Assembly: GCF_003184185.1 (NCBI RefSeq)
Contig: NZ_QHJG01000045.1
Coordinates: forward strand, 1 to 28,202
DNA: 28,202 nucleotides
DNA from: Legionella qingyii
GTDB lineage: Bacteria; Pseudomonadota; Gammaproteobacteria; Legionellales; Legionellaceae
Reading direction: 5' to 3'
Below the pieces are notes generated by a model. The model was not told where the DNA came from. It did no database searches and saw nothing but the letters and a program-made list of their open reading frames with translations. The translations under genes were made by a program, and so were the position numbers. Below, piece after piece: positions 19,401 to 26,064 of the stretch (position 1 is its first letter; each line of letters opens with the position of its first letter).

Positions 19401-19479
19401 GGGCATCTCTATATTGCTTAAGATCCTCTAAAATCGAAGCCGCGTTTTTAAATAGAGGCAATTGAGTTAAATTACGCAT
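16441..19479 (-). CDS. Large ankyrin-repeat protein with unknown N-terminal domain
   Basis: This 1012-residue protein has no signal peptide or membrane helix. Residues 1 to about 480 are an unrecognised, mostly helical region. It contains HPFGLSFPGKYEKAEADNLM and FALHDLYHVVLLSF (about 255-285), whose spaced histidines and aspartate could form a metal or catalytic site. Ankyrin repeats follow at about 560-620 (LINAAKNKDINMMNYLLENGVNPNELDERGLSAIDYCLESG), 735-800 (TLIELGANVNYVSPKGESALGQAI) and 900-980 (VELLLKNNADPNKTDSRGLSPLHAAERKGNEKVMELLKQYGAK). The C-terminus has an acidic stretch (SEEVLNETQSEQ), then polar residues, as in many Dot/Icm substrates. It is divergent from the HEAT gene with a 368-base spacer and ends in its own terminator. 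It is probably an effector: an enzymatic or binding N-terminal module with ankyrin targeting. The activity is unknown. Confidence 0.75.
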   Translation of the reverse strand: MRNLTQLPLFKNAASILEDLKQYRDAPAMQEGAKKLVQALNASEMSSPVFYHSSLPQYALIAFEKEEINEPQFISMLLIWAALKDYPQKEQISLNAYKLTDKDEVAKHKLKKYLTIQHISSNPFMGNSSNGIKDKMDDNSEEQLFRLIRNQDIPESERCFYTFTVKEPGKFFGIFEAIKRTGFDLLMPKEIKSGGYEFIIPSMTIIQSVLDVLVQKPKKLYPQIGDNDFDDVYEMHRQNAHPFGLSFPGKYEKAEADNLMAGCFGFALHDLYHVVLLSFTSEAHKDIFNAMIDLGKKLHATAEAQKKRSYSEAVGSLIDNEFRQYVAGSTLSQAFSKQRKNLLQSNENAVITAMMSVLVKSVLYEKILEGSDPAAEADYSEKTEDYIQTLEKINPKNTVEEKSEFCRELFAQLFQTSGILNQQEIKLNRLVDMLFNEERIIKTLEFDKLPALDFSGVFAAYKQTVSIVQQQMVHCMRDPKNQKEGSWLKNYFVMAEQLQKAVHSNDIEQIKKIFLNKDYLNYYVCLDRIHGIEPSLIEQAAQVGHVEMVRLLHSAGASLNALMLINAAKNKDINMMNYLLENGVNPNELDERGLSAIDYCLESGYIEGVKSVLAYTSLGRHHLEYLKYKGVQIHPDCNLLLERYEQFKQSLYDISFCFKNNERSQLIDELVKSNTDGFSYTTQREYDRVPSITPSRTPEFYSAPNEFMYITILYCLEIEQIQSLNKHIKMNVNQIDKNGCSLLINLIDKAPKKDTEMEIKMYRTLIELGANVNYVSPKGESALGQAIISNKFYLVEPLIKEGAEFDFEADDPDYLNSLLKYLTNHPDGSKHFNNAFRLMLKNGLELNQKRPFAIQRGFFDFNPEIKIMSLWSLMRDNPVHKVNIALNFRMLCIEHGANPNELSFDGNLELNVAIANGWDDYVELLLKNNADPNKTDSRGLSPLHAAERKGNEKVMELLKQYGAKSTLNWRGKTSEEVLNETQSEQKVSAFSMFKPVNNGNLKQQTNVLSLIN

Positions 19480-19847
19480 TAAATACTCCAGTAATTCATA
19501 AATTGGTGCGGGGACAACAATTATAATTCAAACTGAATCAAAAACAAGCACAAAGATTTTATTTTGAATAATTGTGTCGCCTATGTGTGAATAATGGTCG
19601 TAATAAATTTCAATCACAGGAATATATTTCTCTACAGCTTTCGATGTTCCCCTTTTCTTGCACAAGATATTCAATTTCATTTCGCCTGGAATTTTAGGCC
19701 AATTCTATCTATTCGGTGCGTTGAATCTAATAAGCGGTCAACTGAAATTCAGACACTTTGTACAAGAAGAGGTTTAATTATAATCATCCTTTGTATATAG
19801 TCTGTCGCCAGCATCACGCTTAGTGTAATTCAACTGAGGTTAAGTCT
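19480..19847. other. Divergent intergenic region
   Basis: These 368 bases separate the divergently transcribed large ankyrin and HEAT genes and must hold both promoters. The sequence is AT-rich, with no gene, clear hairpin or repeat from elsewhere in the window. A 68-codon frame inside it has no ribosome-binding site and no recognisable protein character. Confidence 0.4.
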
Positions 19848-22187
19848 TTGTCACATGTTTCAAAATTTTTTAAAAAAGCACCCATGGAAGTATCAACCTA
19901 CCTGTATTCCCATTTAGATACGCCACAGGATTTCTTAGCTGCATGGTTAGCGAATAACGGCTCAAAGCGACGAACCAGAAGACAGCAAAGATCAATAGAA
20001 TTTGCTTTATTTAACAAAGAAGGCATGGAATTTTATCCTGCTCAAGTCAAGATATTAACAATACTCCTCAACTCTGAAGATGAGTTAACGGAAATTGATC
20101 CCGAGCATTTAAGTTATTTAGATAGAAAACTCACCGTTCAAATGAAAAACCCAAATTTGAGCATCAAGCAACTCATGCAGGGTATAAAGCTAACCGCCGC
20201 ACTAAATAAAGTACCACTGCCCTCATTAGACATAGTCAGCCTATTACCTAAAGATTTAATGGATGTGATTTTTTTTAGGGAAACACTGATTGAAGCAGTG
20301 GCTAAAGAAGAACTCAAAACATTAGTCAATGCACTGCATATCAAACTGACTGCCCCCAGCAGGGAGGTTCGTTGGGAAGCATTAACACTCTTAGTAATGT
20401 TAGCCCAGAAAGTGGATAAAAAAACTCTTGAACTTTTTGTTTGCATAATAAACGGTTCACTAGATTATAACTATGGTTTTGGTAATGGCACAATCAACGA
20501 AATTCTATCTACATTAGCATCCAAATTGGATAAAAAAACGTTAGCCCCCCTTTTCCACTCATTGATAAAATACCTGGATGACAACAGACGTGGGCCATTT
20601 CTGGCAGCATTACAATATTTAACAGCCTTAGCCTCTAAAATAGAAGAAGGCATGTTGGGCGACCTTGTCGATTCAGTACAAAACATACTGAATTACACTG
20701 ATAAGGATTTACAGAGCGAATATGCGGGAGACGTTATCAATGAGGCCTTACATTTTTTCGCTATATACGCTCCGGTAATAGATAAAAAAACTCTGGAATC
20801 CCTTATTGAACCGGTGAAAAATAAACTGGATGATCCTTCATGTGAGGCCAACACCGCGGCAGCAAAATGTTTAGCCGCATTTGCTCCTGAAATAAACAAG
20901 GAAAGACTACGTTCTCTTTTCGACTCAATCACAAGAAAACTCCATGATAATGATTGGAACGTTAGATTTAGAACATTAGGCTATTTACCAGAACTTGTTC
21001 CTGCAATGGATAAGGACATGCTGGAATACTTTATAGGCTCAGTGATAGAAAAATTGGATGACAACAATCCTAAAGTTAGAAAAAGGGCATTAGACTTTTT
21101 AAAAGATCATATTCCTGCAATGGATAACGAGATGCTGGCACACCTTGTTAACTCAGTACAAAATAAACTCCATGATAAGGAATATTTTGCTCGTAGCGCT
21201 GCACTACGCTGTTTGAAAGCACTTGTTCCTTGTATGGAAAAAGAGAGGTTGAAATCCATTACCAAGACAGTAAAAAAAATGCTGAATGACCCCAACGAGA
21301 ATGTTCGTATTGGATCTTTATATTATTTCGCAGAATTAGCCTATGCAATAGATAAAGAAGTACCAGAAGCCTTTATTGAGGCAATAAAAGACAAATTAGA
21401 TGACCCGAAGCACTCTGTTCGCGAAGAGACATTCTACTGTTTCACAAAACTTGTTCCCAGAATAAAAAAAGAATCTCTGGAACATCTTGTTCACCTTACC
21501 AGAAACATGCTGGATGACAGTAATTCTATTGAGCATGGGAAGGCATTAAATTTTTTAGAAGCGGCCATTCCAAGAATAGATGCAAAAATATTAGAGCAAC
21601 TTGTCGAACCTCTGCAAAACAAACTAAATGCTCCCAAAGCGGATGTCCGTCTTGCAGCCTGTCACTGTTTCGCTGCACTAGCTTCAAGAATAGACAAAAA
21701 AACACTGGCAAACCTTATTGAAGTCCTGAAAAACAAACTGGATGACCGAGATAAAATTATTTGTAGTGGGGCATTAGATTGTTTCGCAGCCCTAGCCCCT
21801 TCAATGGATAAAGAAACCCAGGTGGCCCTTGTCTCCACAGTAAAAAATAAGCTGGTTGATTCATGTCCGACAACTTGTCTCGCTGCATTAGGCTGTCTCA
21901 TCAAGTTTATACCTGCAATAGATAAGGAAATGCTAGGCGACATTTTTGACTCAGTTAAAAATAAAAACCTTCTAGAACACAACGATTACACTATTCGCCG
22001 CACGGCCTGCCATCTGCTTTGTTATATCCTGATTAATAACGACCTAGCTCTTGAGATAGATACTTCAAAAAAAAGCACCATAGAGGGCTTGCTCATTCAG
22101 ACCGTGGCTGGATGGGTGACACAAATTCATGCCGCTTCTAATCAATCCCTGCCTGTGAAAGATAATCTCCATGTATGTCTCTCATAA
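19848..22187 (+). CDS. HEAT-repeat protein
   Basis: This 779-residue protein starts at a TTG preceded at 8 bases by TGAGGT; an ATG at 19884 is an alternative. After about 130 N-terminal residues, the rest is a long run of roughly 42-residue HEAT-type helical hairpins. A typical unit reads: (I/M)DKE(M/T)L..LV..VKNKLDD....VR..AL.CLAALAP. At least twelve units are visible up to about residue 720. Such solenoids are protein-protein interaction scaffolds; regular HEAT arrays of this length are much more typical of eukaryotes. There is no signal peptide, enzyme motif or membrane segment. The unit is bounded downstream by MITE copy C. It is probably an effector or scaffold; the target is unknown. 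An out-of-frame ATG at 19855 raises the question of a frameshift at the 5' end. Confidence 0.75.
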   Translation: MSHVSKFFKKAPMEVSTYLYSHLDTPQDFLAAWLANNGSKRRTRRQQRSIEFALFNKEGMEFYPAQVKILTILLNSEDELTEIDPEHLSYLDRKLTVQMKNPNLSIKQLMQGIKLTAALNKVPLPSLDIVSLLPKDLMDVIFFRETLIEAVAKEELKTLVNALHIKLTAPSREVRWEALTLLVMLAQKVDKKTLELFVCIINGSLDYNYGFGNGTINEILSTLASKLDKKTLAPLFHSLIKYLDDNRRGPFLAALQYLTALASKIEEGMLGDLVDSVQNILNYTDKDLQSEYAGDVINEALHFFAIYAPVIDKKTLESLIEPVKNKLDDPSCEANTAAAKCLAAFAPEINKERLRSLFDSITRKLHDNDWNVRFRTLGYLPELVPAMDKDMLEYFIGSVIEKLDDNNPKVRKRALDFLKDHIPAMDNEMLAHLVNSVQNKLHDKEYFARSAALRCLKALVPCMEKERLKSITKTVKKMLNDPNENVRIGSLYYFAELAYAIDKEVPEAFIEAIKDKLDDPKHSVREETFYCFTKLVPRIKKESLEHLVHLTRNMLDDSNSIEHGKALNFLEAAIPRIDAKILEQLVEPLQNKLNAPKADVRLAACHCFAALASRIDKKTLANLIEVLKNKLDDRDKIICSGALDCFAALAPSMDKETQVALVSTVKNKLVDSCPTTCLAALGCLIKFIPAIDKEMLGDIFDSVKNKNLLEHNDYTIRRTACHLLCYILINNDLALEIDTSKKSTIEGLLIQTVAGWVTQIHAASNQSLPVKDNLHVCLS

Positions 22188-22240
22188 TCGGGCTCATCTT
22201 CGCACCTTAGTCTTCCTTGGCGCGCAACGTAGAAATAATA

Positions 22241-22364
22241 CAGGACTTACGAAAACCACCAGGGTCGAGGCAAAAAATGTTTTTAATGAGGGAGTTTAGA
22301 TAGACTAAATGACCGAATTAAAAACATTTTTTAACGAAGAGATTGGGGGTTTTCATAAGTCCTG
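22241..22364. mobile_element. MITE, copy C (124 bp), with 5-bp target duplication
   Basis: This is the best-preserved copy. It begins CAGGACTTACGAAAACC and ends GGTTTTCATAAGTCCTG, inverted with one mismatch, and has the same inner inverted pair as copies A and B. It is flanked by TAATA on both sides (22236-22240 and 22365-22369). It lies between the convergent HEAT gene and the minus-strand 140-residue gene, where its hairpin could serve as a two-way terminator. Confidence 0.85.
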
Positions 22365-22405
22365 TAATAATTAATTTTATCTACAACGGCTACTTACTTT
22401 ATCCA

Positions 22406-22828
22406 TTATGCAGCGCGAACTGATTGATTTACAGGCGTGTCTTGCTCGTAGAAAGGATTCGCATGCTCTAGTTGCCGTCCTTGAACAAAATGGATAAGGC
22501 TTTCAATATCAGAGTAGATAAAATTCAAAGAGCCGAGAAAGACATTGTCTCTACCGCTAACTGCTCTTAATTGTTGGTGCTGTGTTTCTGTCAATGAGAC
22601 TTTATAGCAAGATAAGATACTTTTTGGACCTAACCGCCCTGATTCCATGCGTGCCAATAACTCGGGTGAGGAATAAAATTTACGTGTTATATTGGCTTCT
22701 TTCGCCAAATTCCAAATATAAGTTTTATTGTAATCACTTGCTTTTATTTGCTCCACGATTGGAATGAAAAAACAATGTACTTTTTTTTCATTTTCGATAG
22801 TTCCTTTGAGTTCTTGCTTAAAAAACAT
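22406..22828 (-). CDS. Hypothetical protein, 140 residues
   Basis: I do not recognise this protein. The start is placed at MFFKQELKG (22828) because GGAGAA lies just upstream; the frame stays open 20 codons further up but without a ribosome-binding site. Visible segments are a KASDYNKTYIWNLAKEANITRKFY stretch, a helical SSPELLARMESGRLGPKSILSCYKVSLTETQHQQLRAV part, and a C-terminal FIYSDIESLIHFVQGRQLEHANPFYEQD. There is no signal peptide, membrane helix or known motif. It is a single-gene unit, converging on the HEAT gene with MITE C between them. It could be a small effector or an ordinary cytoplasmic protein; nothing decides this. Confidence 0.55.
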   Translation of the reverse strand: MFFKQELKGTIENEKKVHCFFIPIVEQIKASDYNKTYIWNLAKEANITRKFYSSPELLARMESGRLGPKSILSCYKVSLTETQHQQLRAVSGRDNVFLGSLNFIYSDIESLIHFVQGRQLEHANPFYEQDTPVNQSVRAA

Positions 22829-23074
22829 ATTTATTCTCCATTTTAAGATAGTTAATTCAGAGCAAAAACAACCGAATGGACAAAGCAAACTTCCATATAA
22901 TTCAAATTTATTGCGGAATAATTATTTCGAGAAACAAAAAAAAAATCCCTAAATTAGATAAGGTTAGTAGTTTTTTCACATCATGCCCGGATAAATGGTC
23001 TACATTTTTAATATAAACTCAATTTTTATACCATAAAATAATCATGGTGATCAATTTTTGCGAGAAATATTGTT

Positions 23075-24280
23075 ATGAAAACAACAGAAACCGCACTTGC
23101 ACAGATTGCAGTAGAATGGAATAAATTAAAAGAGATGATAACTAGAAGTCAAGAGAAGAGTTTTTTTAAAACTAGAGAAAACTTGACAGCAATTGATAAC
23201 TTTTTTAATTTGATAGCACTTAAGCGTCAGCCAATGACTATTGGTGAATTGGCTGACGCCTTGCAAGTTCTAGAGCATTTAACGATTACGACTACAGGCT
23301 CTAAAAAAGTTTCTTTTGCGGACTGGTTGGATAACCATCGCTACCGAACCTCTCAAAACATTGGTATTCAAAAGAAGGTACAGAAAGAAAGTGCCTCTGA
23401 GAAAAAAAATGTTCAATATTCAATACATGAAAACTCTTCTCTCTTTCGTTTACTGGTTAAAACTCATGATACCTTAATCAATCATCATGAATTGGCAAAT
23501 CTTCATGCCCAAGGTGAAATTCCCTGCAGCGAAATTTCTTACAGTCAAAGTGAACTCAAAGAATCACAAGCTCTTTATGATATGGAAACCACTACCCAAC
23601 AGGAAGAAGCTAACGATAAGTCTACAATTATCGATGATCTTATCCGAAAGGGAGTAACACTATATGGCGCTGCAATTATTCCGGGGGCTGTGTTGGGTCA
23701 TAGAGAGAGGATATTGCAAGAAGCCATACAAAATTTTGCTGGTGATAAAATTGATACACCTCATTCAAAAGCCAATAAACTTTATCATTTTGGTGGTCAG
23801 TTTTTACAAGGGAGTCTCTTGAAGGAATTTACTAATACGACTAAGTTGGTTGAGGATGATATTCAAGGCTTAGAAAGTGGTATTACTGTTGGACACATTA
23901 ATTGGTCTAAAGATAGTAACGATAAAATTTATGCGACGGTTAATTTAAAAATCCTAACCTGTTCTTATGCGGATCCTCTTGATATGAGCAGTCCTCAACG
24001 GCTTTTTGTGATGGGTAGCGATGGTATTTCTTTGATAGAGCTTAATGAGGATGAGCTAGAGAAACCCCTGATGCAATGTCTTAGCGAAGTCCAAGGCGAA
24101 ACAGAAAACAATATAGTTCCACTCGCCGAAATAAATGCAAAAATTGAAATAGTTAAGAATGAGTCCGGCACTGGTTATATGTTTCAGGTTAGCGAATTCA
24201 CGACGAAGTATAATACACCCCAATTAGTCTCTACTAAGGCACCTGAACAAATGGAAAACATAATGTTCAAACCAATTTAG
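23075..24280 (+). CDS. Hypothetical protein, effector-like
   Basis: This 401-residue protein starts at an ATG with a weak GCGAGA upstream. No family is recognised. Residues 1-100 are helical (ALAQIAVEWNKLKEMITRSQEKSFF, then MTIGELADALQVLEHL). The middle, 130-190, is polar and acidic. Around 190-205 is a glycine- and alanine-rich turn, GVTLYGAAIIPGAVLGHRERI, too short for a membrane anchor. The C-terminal half is beta-rich (SGITVGHINWSKDSNDKIYATVNLKILTCSY, then RLFVMGSDGISLIELNEDELE), suggesting a globular domain. There is no signal peptide. It converges on the GTPase gene with only 52 bases between stop codons and no obvious terminator. It is single copy, without operon partners. A secreted effector would fit the neighbourhood, but that is inference. 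Confidence 0.6.
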   Translation: MKTTETALAQIAVEWNKLKEMITRSQEKSFFKTRENLTAIDNFFNLIALKRQPMTIGELADALQVLEHLTITTTGSKKVSFADWLDNHRYRTSQNIGIQKKVQKESASEKKNVQYSIHENSSLFRLLVKTHDTLINHHELANLHAQGEIPCSEISYSQSELKESQALYDMETTTQQEEANDKSTIIDDLIRKGVTLYGAAIIPGAVLGHRERILQEAIQNFAGDKIDTPHSKANKLYHFGGQFLQGSLLKEFTNTTKLVEDDIQGLESGITVGHINWSKDSNDKIYATVNLKILTCSYADPLDMSSPQRLFVMGSDGISLIELNEDELEKPLMQCLSEVQGETENNIVPLAEINAKIEIVKNESGTGYMFQVSEFTTKYNTPQLVSTKAPEQMENIMFKPI

Positions 24281-24332
24281 TTATCTTTTCTCACATCTCT
24301 AACGTCGAGCGTAGGTCGGCTCTGCAAAGAAC

Positions 24333-25466
24333 TCAGGACAAACTAGAATCTATTGCCGTATCATCTTTTTTTCCTGATTGTTGATCGTTGTTGCTGTTTT
24401 TTTCCTTATAACGATCCCCCTCCATCTGCAGTCTGTTTTTGAAGTCAGTTTGATGTTTAACCCGCTCTTTTTCTGCCTTTTCTTCATGGGTATACATTCG
24501 CAGCTTGATAAATGGAGCACGCAATAGCCTGAATAAAAAATGCTTCACATTTTGGGGGGGGGGGATTGTCAATAATGTGGAATTAGCGTCGCGAGCATAC
24601 TTATTAAATGCAGCTTCAAATTCTTTAAGCATAGCGTCCCTTTTTTCTGTATCTGGCGCATTCTTCATCTCCTCCGGAATTTTTGTTATGTCAGTTAGTT
24701 TTTTTGAAAATTTAGACATTACCTCCATTGATTCATTTATGGCCTCCATAGCTTCAGCGTTAGATTCTTTCTTCGCCAAAGCATCCTGCCTTGTAAGTTC
24801 TATCTGAGCGTTATCAAAGAGTGCTGATAAATTATGTATTCTCCTTATTACTTCGTCCAAGGATTCTTCCACGGGAAAATATTCTTCCACAGATGAAATA
24901 TTAGGCATTCCCCTTTCTTCCCTAGCGATAACTTCCTCTCTAAGTTTGAGCAATGTAGTTTGCAATTCTGCTACATCCTTCTTCGCTGCACTGGTTTTGA
25001 TAGAAGCTCCGATACCATATGTTGCTTCAAGTTTTTTAAGCATGCTATCTTTCACGAGTATTTCATAGTCACGTGATTTCAAGTATTTATCTTCTTTGGT
25101 AAGGGCGATAACAATTTTCTTGTCCGGATCGAGTTTGTGAATTTCTTTGATAGCCATTTCAGCTATATTATATGAATTCGTATTATCTCTATCGATGCAC
25201 ACCACACAAATTTGCGATTGTTCGATATAGTGTTGTCTTAGGTATGAAACTACATCATCGTATGATCCTGCGAAATCAAGTAATCTAATTTTAGTTCCCT
25301 CTTCAATTGATGTATCGTACGTATCGATAGAGGGCGTATGTATGTTCCCCGGTGAATCCGCACCCCGCAATGCATTACAAAGTGTTGTTTTACCAGAATG
25401 GTTGGTTCCACAGATCATTATTTGGAAGGGAGGGTTGTTACTTCGTTGAACTTTTGCTTTTGCCAT
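24333..25466 (-). CDS. Ras/Rab-like small GTPase with coiled-coil tail
   Basis: The protein has 377 residues from the ATG that begins MAKAKVQRS, with GGGAG ten bases upstream; an earlier ATG pair would add nine residues without a ribosome-binding site. Residues 14-170 are a Ras-superfamily G domain: G1 GTNHSGKT (20-27), switch I with HTPSIDTYDT around T49, G3 DFAG (64-67) where DTAG is usual, G4 TKED (123-126) in place of NKxD, and G5 TSAAK (158-162). It should bind GTP; the fold is closest to Rab/Roc-type GTPases. About 205-300 is a charged coiled-coil region. After a proline run (PPPQ, about 302-305) comes a basic amphipathic stretch, VKHFLFRLLRAPFIKLRMYTHEEKAEKERVK, possibly membrane-binding. 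An 11-base C tract encodes the proline run. Rab-mimicking roles are conceivable but unproved. Confidence 0.75.
   Translation of the reverse strand: MAKAKVQRSNNPPFQIMICGTNHSGKTTLCNALRGADSPGNIHTPSIDTYDTSIEEGTKIRLLDFAGSYDDVVSYLRQHYIEQSQICVVCIDRDNTNSYNIAEMAIKEIHKLDPDKKIVIALTKEDKYLKSRDYEILVKDSMLKKLEATYGIGASIKTSAAKKDVAELQTTLLKLREEVIAREERGMPNISSVEEYFPVEESLDEVIRRIHNLSALFDNAQIELTRQDALAKKESNAEAMEAINESMEVMSKFSKKLTDITKIPEEMKNAPDTEKRDAMLKEFEAAFNKYARDANSTLLTIPPPQNVKHFLFRLLRAPFIKLRMYTHEEKAEKERVKHQTDFKNRLQMEGDRYKEKNSNNDQQSGKKDDTAIDSSLS
24554..24564 (-). repeat. 11-base poly-C tract inside the GTPase gene
   Basis: Eleven consecutive G on the plus strand (C on the coding strand) encode the proline run near residue 302. 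Long G/C homopolymers are rare in AT-rich genomes and are hot spots for slippage. Loss of one C gives a stop within three codons of the tract; gain of one gives a stop within about 25 codons. Either would remove the basic C-terminal 70 or so residues. Confidence 0.9.
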
Positions 25467-26064
25467 GATCGGTAAACTCCCAATCCACATCATTATTTAT
25501 TAAGTATAGTCGATTGCTATTATTGGAATTGGGGTTATAACCGAGAATCTCTTGTCAGCAAGTTATCAAGTTCCTCCAGAAAGCCAATTATTGTTTGGAC
25601 TCTCGAGAGAATGTGTCGGGTTGGCCGACCGGAGGTATCGGCACCTGTTTTTGTACCGTTTTTCGAGTAATTAATGGGAAAATTGTTTATGTAGTTTCAT
25701 TCCTGCGCAGGCGGGAATCTATCCATCAAATTAGTTTATTACTTTGTTTGTAATATGGATTCCCGCCTACGCGGGAATGACATCAATTTAGAGCAAAATA
25801 AATTATTAATGTTAATACTAGGCAACGCCCCTGAAGTTTTTTAGACAATATTTAGTCTTGAATTGATCAAAGATTTTTCAATTTCACTACGATCTGCCCT
25901 CTCTCCCGCTCCAGGAATTTTGATAGTATGATGATGCCTTTCGCGCCCTCATGAAAGATTATATCAGATTTTAAAAATTTCTTTTATTTTTAGCATATTA
26001 ATATAAAATGCTGCGCCAATTGACGACTTTGCTACACAATGTAGTAGATACAAGGATCTATTTT
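25467..26064. other. Divergent intergenic region with repeat copy 2
   Basis: These 598 bases separate the divergent GTPase and Fic genes. They contain repeat copy 2 (25623-25785) and, before it, a small GTCGG/CCGAC hairpin near 25617. Just upstream of the Fic gene is an AT-rich ATTAATATA near 25999, close to the PmrA-type TTAAT box known upstream of many Legionella effector genes, but AT-rich matches like this are common. No gene was seen. Confidence 0.4.
25623..25785. repeat. 163-bp repeat with terminal hairpin, copy 2
   Basis: This copy has the same architecture as copy 1 (5188-5350). The left arm, from TCATTCCTGCGCAGGCGGG (25697-25719), pairs with the right arm near 25757-25780 around ATTACTTTGTTTGT. 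The 74 bases before it share GGCC, GACC, GAGGTATC, TTTTTCGA and AAATTGTTTAT with copy 1 in the same order. The right arm is intact here, so this copy is closer to the ancestral form. Confidence 0.75.

Noticed and set aside
19594..19800. 68-codon plus-strand frame between the divergent ankyrin and HEAT genes
   Set aside because: No ribosome-binding site, no recognisable segments, and it covers the region expected to hold two promoters.
20138..21982. A series of minus-strand frames across the HEAT gene
   Set aside because: Periodic antisense shadows produced by the repeated HEAT sequence; they share the same pseudo-motif only because the sense strand repeats.
21900..22187. C-terminal VCLS of the HEAT protein as a CaaX box
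   Set aside because: The cysteine is third from the end, not fourth, so it does not fit the motif.
25990..26007. PmrA-like box ATTAATATA before the Fic gene
   Set aside because: Close to the TTAAT-type consensus, but such words are frequent in AT-rich DNA; mentioned in the intergenic entry but not called as a site.
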